DNA from: Candidatus Poribacteria bacterium | GTDB lineage: Bacteria; Poribacteria; WGA-4E; UBA9662 | Assembly (NCBI GenBank): GCA_030748495.1 | Contig: JASMLX010000026.1 | Coordinates: forward strand, 1-59,123 | Length of the DNA: 59,123 bases | Reading direction: 5' to 3' | Shown: positions 55,903-59,123 of the stretch, piece after piece | How positions within the stretch are numbered: position 1 is the stretch's first letter | Layout: each line of letters begins with the position of its first letter | Program-made: the position numbers and the translations under genes | The notes under the pieces: model-generated | The model's database searches: none | What the model was told of the DNA's origin: nothing | What the model saw: only the letters and a program-made list of their open reading frames with translations

Positions 55903-56788
55903 TTTCTGTTTATCTCCTCAACTGCTTTAGTAGTTTTGATCAATCGATGGAGATTGATCAATGGAGTCCTAATTAATTATTGTAACATAAAAGCTTAAAA
56001 GAGCGAACCGAAAGAAGTTTTCGGCATCTATTATGGATAAAAAGGGCTTTTTCCACCAAGAACCTGTTCATGATCTTTATTAATTGGTATAATCAGTCAA
56101 AACCGTTGTTTGATCATTTCCCATCATCATACAAAGACCAGGGGCGAAGAGGAATGATGCTAGGGCTATTTGGCATTACTCCACGCACCTGTTGCCCTCA
56201 GCAAAGGTTGCGGTGATTATGCTCGAAGGTAAGCGAAGTTACATCGCAGTGAAAGTGGGCACGGTCACTCGTGGTTCGAGCCTGACGAACGGTATACTCT
56301 TCTCCATACTGGTTATGATGTGGGCTCCAGGACAGGTCGACGGAAAACGGCAATGGTTGGCCTCACAACCTCCTTGGGCCAAGACCCGATCAAAACAGAT
56401 TCAGTTGCGTTTCCAGTCCATTAACCTGCCCGTTAGGCGGCAATACACCTTTTAGGGCGTTTCGGACTAACTATTTGCATTGGAGGGACTATCTTTCAGC
56501 ACAGTGTACATTGTCCAGGTCGTCGACTGTTCTGCCGAGATGGCGATGGTAATATTCCCCGGATGCTATCCGTCTTGTCATCGCAACCCGTGTGCTCCAG
56601 TTCAAAGTGCGATTGTAACCCTTCCGGCCTCAAGTTACAATCGTCCCGGGCCGAAAGCAGCTTAACTTTTTGGTTCTGTTTTTTAACCGGATTCAACCTG
56701 CTTGCTGTGCGACCTATTGAATATAGGGTCACAATCAGTAGAATCTGAACATAGCAAATCAGACTGACTTACCTACAAAACAGCGAGG
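55903..56788. other. 886-bp region without intact gene
   Basis: It contains the leader of the CBM9-like gene (inverted repeat 55936-55961, possible minus-strand -10 TACAAT at 55979-55984). Farther right, short frames on both strands could be decayed coding sequence; one reads GRFGLTICIGGTIFQHSVH and another HSWFEPDERYTLLHTGY, but no family is secure. Confidence 0.4.
55936..55961. promoter_or_regulatory. Perfect 10-bp inverted repeat in the CBM9-like gene leader
   Basis: TTGATCAATC, six bases (GATGGA), GATTGATCAA. It lies 34-59 bases upstream of the ATG at 55902 and just downstream of a possible -10 (TACAAT, minus strand, 55979-55984). It can act as an operator for a dimeric repressor or, if transcribed, form a 10-bp hairpin. 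No T-run follows, so it is not a simple terminator. Confidence 0.55.
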
Positions 56789-57358
56789 ATGAAAATGATA
56801 CTCTCTAGTTCAGTTGAGAAAATACACAAAATTAAAGCCATTTTTCTGGATTGTGGTGATACCCTTGTTGATGAGGGGACTGAAATTAAAAACTCCTATG
56901 GGGCAACTTTGGAAGCCGAACTAATTCCAACAGCAACTGAACTGGTTCATCAGATCAAGCATCTAGGTTATCCACTCGCCCTAGTTGCTGATGGCCCAAC
57001 GGCAACCTTTGACAACGTATTACACCAACACCACCTTTATTGCTACTTTGACGCCTTCGCCATTTCGGCCGAAGTTGGTGTAGATAAACCTGACGCCAGA
57101 ATGTTTTTAGCTGCGTTAAATCAGCTAAAAATCGATCAGCCAGATTACGCATCCGTCCTGATGCTAGGTAATAACCTGGAGCGGGATATTAAAGGAGCAA
57201 ATCAACTCGGATTAACCTCCGTTTGGTTGGATTGGTCACCTCGTCGTTCTAAAATTCCAGCCAACGAACTGGAAGTGCCACAGTACACGATCAAAAGACC
57301 GATCGACTTAATTGACATCATCAGGTCAATTGAAGAGAAACACCTTTCTACCACCTAA
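56789..57358 (+). CDS. HAD-superfamily hydrolase (phosphatase-like)
   Basis: 189 residues. Motif I is AIFLDCGDTLVD (nucleophile Asp, then D at +4), motif II is LVADGP, the motif III Lys is in VGVDKPDARMF, and motif IV is LGNNLERDIKGANQLGL with the acidic pair. The cap is minimal. Such enzymes dephosphorylate sugar phosphates or nucleotides; the substrate cannot be given. It is short for the family because the helical cap between motifs I and II is reduced. The next gene starts 42 bases later on the same strand, so the two may form an operon. Confidence 0.8.
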   Translation: MKMILSSSVEKIHKIKAIFLDCGDTLVDEGTEIKNSYGATLEAELIPTATELVHQIKHLGYPLALVADGPTATFDNVLHQHHLYCYFDAFAISAEVGVDKPDARMFLAALNQLKIDQPDYASVLMLGNNLERDIKGANQLGLTSVWLDWSPRRSKIPANELEVPQYTIKRPIDLIDIIRSIEEKHLSTT

Positions 57359-57400
57359 CTACTCTAAACCATTACCGGATGGAAATTATGGAGAGATGTT

Positions 57401-58804
57401 ATGCCTATCTCTAAACCTCGGCTGATCGTTGAAGTTTTCGAACACTTGAACTTTGGTGGACGGCGTGGCTATATTATTAAGCCTGTTCCTTTCACCGCGG
57501 AAATCGGATTTCAAGATAATATATCTTCCGTCAAAGTCTATAAAGGGCCTAGCTTTGGGTCTAGCCCCAATCACAAAGCCGTACTCCACGAACATTGGCA
57601 CTTTCAGGGCAAAAAATTGGTCTTAGGGCCGGGATTTTATCCTAACCTTCACGACATGATCTACAATTTTAAGGACAACATCTCTTCCATCAGTTTGGCC
57701 TCTATCTCACAGACTTCTGGCCCAGAGTGGGGAACGGTACCGCTAATTTTAGAATGTTATGAACACGCTGAATTCCGCGGTCGGAATATCACGGTTCTAC
57801 GCGATGTTCCACATACAGCAGCACTCGGTTTGCACGATAGTATCTCCTCGGTTCGGATTTTCAAAGGTCCAGATTTCCCACCAGAGGGGGCTGAGGTCAC
57901 CTTCTTTGAACATGTCGATTTTGAGGGGGCTAAACTGGCAATCCAGATGGGGCCCGCCGACTATAAAAAGGAGATCACTAATTTTAGCCATCTCCCCCAG
58001 TACTTTAACGATGTGGTCTCGTCGATTAAAATTGAGGGCTGGTCAACCTCCGCCGAGTTCACTGAAATGGTGTTCGAAGATGAATTTATCGGCAACCAGA
58101 TGCGTCCCGAGTGGAGATGGGAAGATCCAAATGGGGGTGGCCAATGGTCTGAGCAGCAAGGTTATTTGGAGATGCGGGCTGAGCCAGGCCAAGATTTGTG
58201 GCATGGAAAGAGTGGAAACCTAGATGCGCCACGCCTATTACTGAAAACTGAGGGCGACTTTTCAGCGGAATGTCGAATACGGCTTTCGCCAGATATGAAA
58301 GAACACGGTGGACTGGTTGTCTGGAAAGGTCCCCAAGCTTTCGTCCGTTTAGAAAAAACCTCTGGTCCTCACGCCTTTAGAGGGGATATTCGGTTCGAAC
58401 GCCATGTGGATAGCGTCTTTTCTCTGGTTGGGCGAGGCACAGGTGTTGATAAGCGTATGTCGCAACTGGGACCCATGTCGATCAGATTCACTGAACTCTA
58501 CCTCAGACTGGAACGGAAGGGTAATCAGTTTTCTGGATATGCCAGTCCAGACGGTGTCAGGTGGTTAAGTTGTGGACAGACCAATGTCGGCATGGGCGAT
58601 CCAGTCGAAGTTGGCCTGCATACTTTATGTCCGGGTAATATTCCACCCACCTTAACCCGTTTTGAATACTTTCGACTATTTAAGCGAAAAGGCGACCCCT
58701 TGAACGCAACTCCGCATTTAATAGGCCATTCGCGACTCAGTGACCGGGATTTCGCCAGAAGGGAACGAGAGGCAAGAGATCGTGCGTTACGAAGTTTAAC
58801 CTAA
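57401..58804 (+). CDS. Beta/gamma-crystallin repeat protein fused to a DUF1349/ConA-like domain
   Basis: 467 residues. Residues 1-212 hold four Greek-key motifs, each starting 'hEHhxFxG' (VEVFEHLNFGG, VLHEHWHFQG, LECYEHAEFRG, VTFFEHVDFEG) and ending in the Ca2+ site region: DNISSV (39-44), DNISSI (92-97), DSISSV (146-151), DVVSSI (204-209). Only the last has the full N/D-N/D-x-x-S-S form; the first three have Q, K or H at the first place. Residues about 215-430 are a beta-sandwich like DUF1349 (VFEDEFIGNQMRPEWRWEDP, 'GGLVVWKGPQAFVRLEK', 'LERKGNQFSGYASPDGVRW'). The tail is charged (REREARDRALRS). No signal peptide is present. Such proteins bind Ca2+ and perhaps glycans. Confidence 0.75.
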   Translation: MPISKPRLIVEVFEHLNFGGRRGYIIKPVPFTAEIGFQDNISSVKVYKGPSFGSSPNHKAVLHEHWHFQGKKLVLGPGFYPNLHDMIYNFKDNISSISLASISQTSGPEWGTVPLILECYEHAEFRGRNITVLRDVPHTAALGLHDSISSVRIFKGPDFPPEGAEVTFFEHVDFEGAKLAIQMGPADYKKEITNFSHLPQYFNDVVSSIKIEGWSTSAEFTEMVFEDEFIGNQMRPEWRWEDPNGGGQWSEQQGYLEMRAEPGQDLWHGKSGNLDAPRLLLKTEGDFSAECRIRLSPDMKEHGGLVVWKGPQAFVRLEKTSGPHAFRGDIRFERHVDSVFSLVGRGTGVDKRMSQLGPMSIRFTELYLRLERKGNQFSGYASPDGVRWLSCGQTNVGMGDPVEVGLHTLCPGNIPPTLTRFEYFRLFKRKGDPLNATPHLIGHSRLSDRDFARREREARDRALRSLT

Positions 58805-58823
58805 AGGACGACTATTTCGTCCT
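58805..58823. terminator. Perfect 7-bp hairpin directly after the crystallin gene
   Basis: AGGACGA, loop CTATT, TCGTCCT, beginning at the base after the stop codon. There is no downstream T-run, so it may be a weak or factor-dependent terminator, or an RNA-stabilising hairpin. Confidence 0.4.
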
Positions 58824-59046
58824 AACACTATGTTGAGCGTCTCTATCTAAATTGAAGGAGTTCTCCGTAAAAATTAAAGTCGTAATGGCTTTATTCATGG
58901 TCTTAAACGTACTGATCAATTTTACCACTGCCGATTCATCATCTACAGGATGATCGTGCACAAATTCTAAAAAATACTTTTGGCATTGGGCGTATTCAAT
59001 TAAACTATATTTCGCTTGGGCTTCAGCACTGGCTGGTATAGTTGCC
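58812..59046 (-). pseudogene. Possible C-terminal gene remnant truncated at the IS5 copy
   Basis: An open frame of 77 codons on the minus strand ends at TAG 58814-58812. It reads 'EAQAKYSLIEYAQCQKYFLEF' and 'VKLISTFKTMNKAITTLIF', with normal amino-acid composition but no recognised family. It is closed by a TAG formed at the TA target site of the insertion element (59048-59046), so if it was a gene its upstream part lies beyond the element or had already decayed. Coding status is uncertain. Confidence 0.25.
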
Positions 59047-59048
59047 TA

Positions 59049-59123
59049 GAAGCTATTTCAAAACTAAATACAATTTAAACTTGCGTATCTAAAGGAATTA
59101 GGTCTAGTTTTAGTTGGATCTAA
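59049..59123 (+). mobile_element. Second copy of the IS5-family element, cut by the window end
   Basis: Starting at GAAGCTATTTCAAAAC after a TA (59047-59048), 75 bases match the 5' side of the element at 50903-51790, with the opposite orientation in the window. The two 77-base regions including TA differ at six positions. The transposase start (AAAGGAAC...ATG) would come just after the window end. A contig ending inside a repeated element is usual for assemblies. Confidence 0.85.

Noticed and set aside
56265..56290. GGTTCGAGCC resembling a tRNA T-loop
   Set aside because: No acceptor, D- or anticodon stems could be formed around it.
56192..56455. 87-codon plus-strand frame with hydrophobic stretch
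   Set aside because: Low coding quality and competing fragments in other frames; perhaps decayed sequence, but no family can be supported.

Overview
The window is a bacterial chromosome segment of moderate GC content. Two things suggest a member of Candidatus Poribacteria or a close, probably sponge- or sediment-associated relative. One is the mix of paralogue families typical of that group: LamG/ConA-like lectins, CBM9-like secreted proteins, PhyH dioxygenases, formylglycine-generating-enzyme (FGE) domains, DUF6785-type membrane proteins, Gfo/Idh oxidoreductases and TIM-barrel sugar isomerases. The other is a divergent, planctomycete-like GyrA active-site loop. This placement is inference; there is no rRNA gene in the window to anchor it.

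Layout. 1-3.6 kb: a sensor-like 7TM-PAS protein cut by the window edge (minus strand; it runs off position 1), remnants of a malectin-like gene, an IS1380 transposase and an FGE gene, and an intact ribosome hibernation factor (hpf). 3.7-16.2 kb: a DnaJ-TPR protein, an orphan ABC substrate-binding protein, a D-2-hydroxyacid dehydrogenase, a YchF-type ATPase and an HDAC-like deacetylase. These are followed by a tight five-gene minus-strand operon: hflK-hflC, a fucokinase/GDP-fucose pyrophosphorylase-like fusion, a Gfo/Idh oxidoreductase and a nitrilase-family amidase. 16.3-23.8 kb: SixA phosphatase next to a protein with the motif order of a VTC polyphosphate polymerase, then thiS-thiG-argB, a small tail-anchored protein and a secreted beta-helix protein. 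23.9-28.7 kb: polA and dapF-dapA. 28.9-42.5 kb: a replication/topology block, dnaN-recF-dciA-gyrB-gyrA, followed by a TPR protein, threonine synthase and RecD2. dnaN is fired divergently from polA, and dnaA is not adjacent. 42.5-44.7 kb: purB and a sugar isomerase/epimerase.

45-59 kb is an accessory region in visible decay. A PflX-like radical SAM gene is split by a 1070-bp insertion sequence with matched inverted repeats and a target duplication; an exact excision restores the reading frame. A heparinase-like (alpha/alpha-toroid) protein with a consensus sigma70-type promoter follows. After it come broken FGE and PhyH genes, an 888-bp IS5-type element sitting inside an older IS3 remnant, an ISL3-like fragment, an intact LamG lectin, a dead DUF6785 membrane protein, a LamG stub, an intact CBM9-like protein with a perfect inverted repeat in its leader, a HAD phosphatase, and a protein with four beta/gamma-crystallin motifs joined to a DUF1349/ConA-like domain. 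The window ends 75 bp into a second copy of the IS5-type element, so the end is probably an assembly break at a repeat.

The most interesting leads are the SixA/VTC-like pair, the crystallin/ConA-like protein, the reconstructable radical SAM knockout, the GyrA quinolone-pocket variant and the inverted repeat ahead of the CBM9-like gene. I see no CRISPR array, tRNA, rRNA, complete prophage or recognised defence system.
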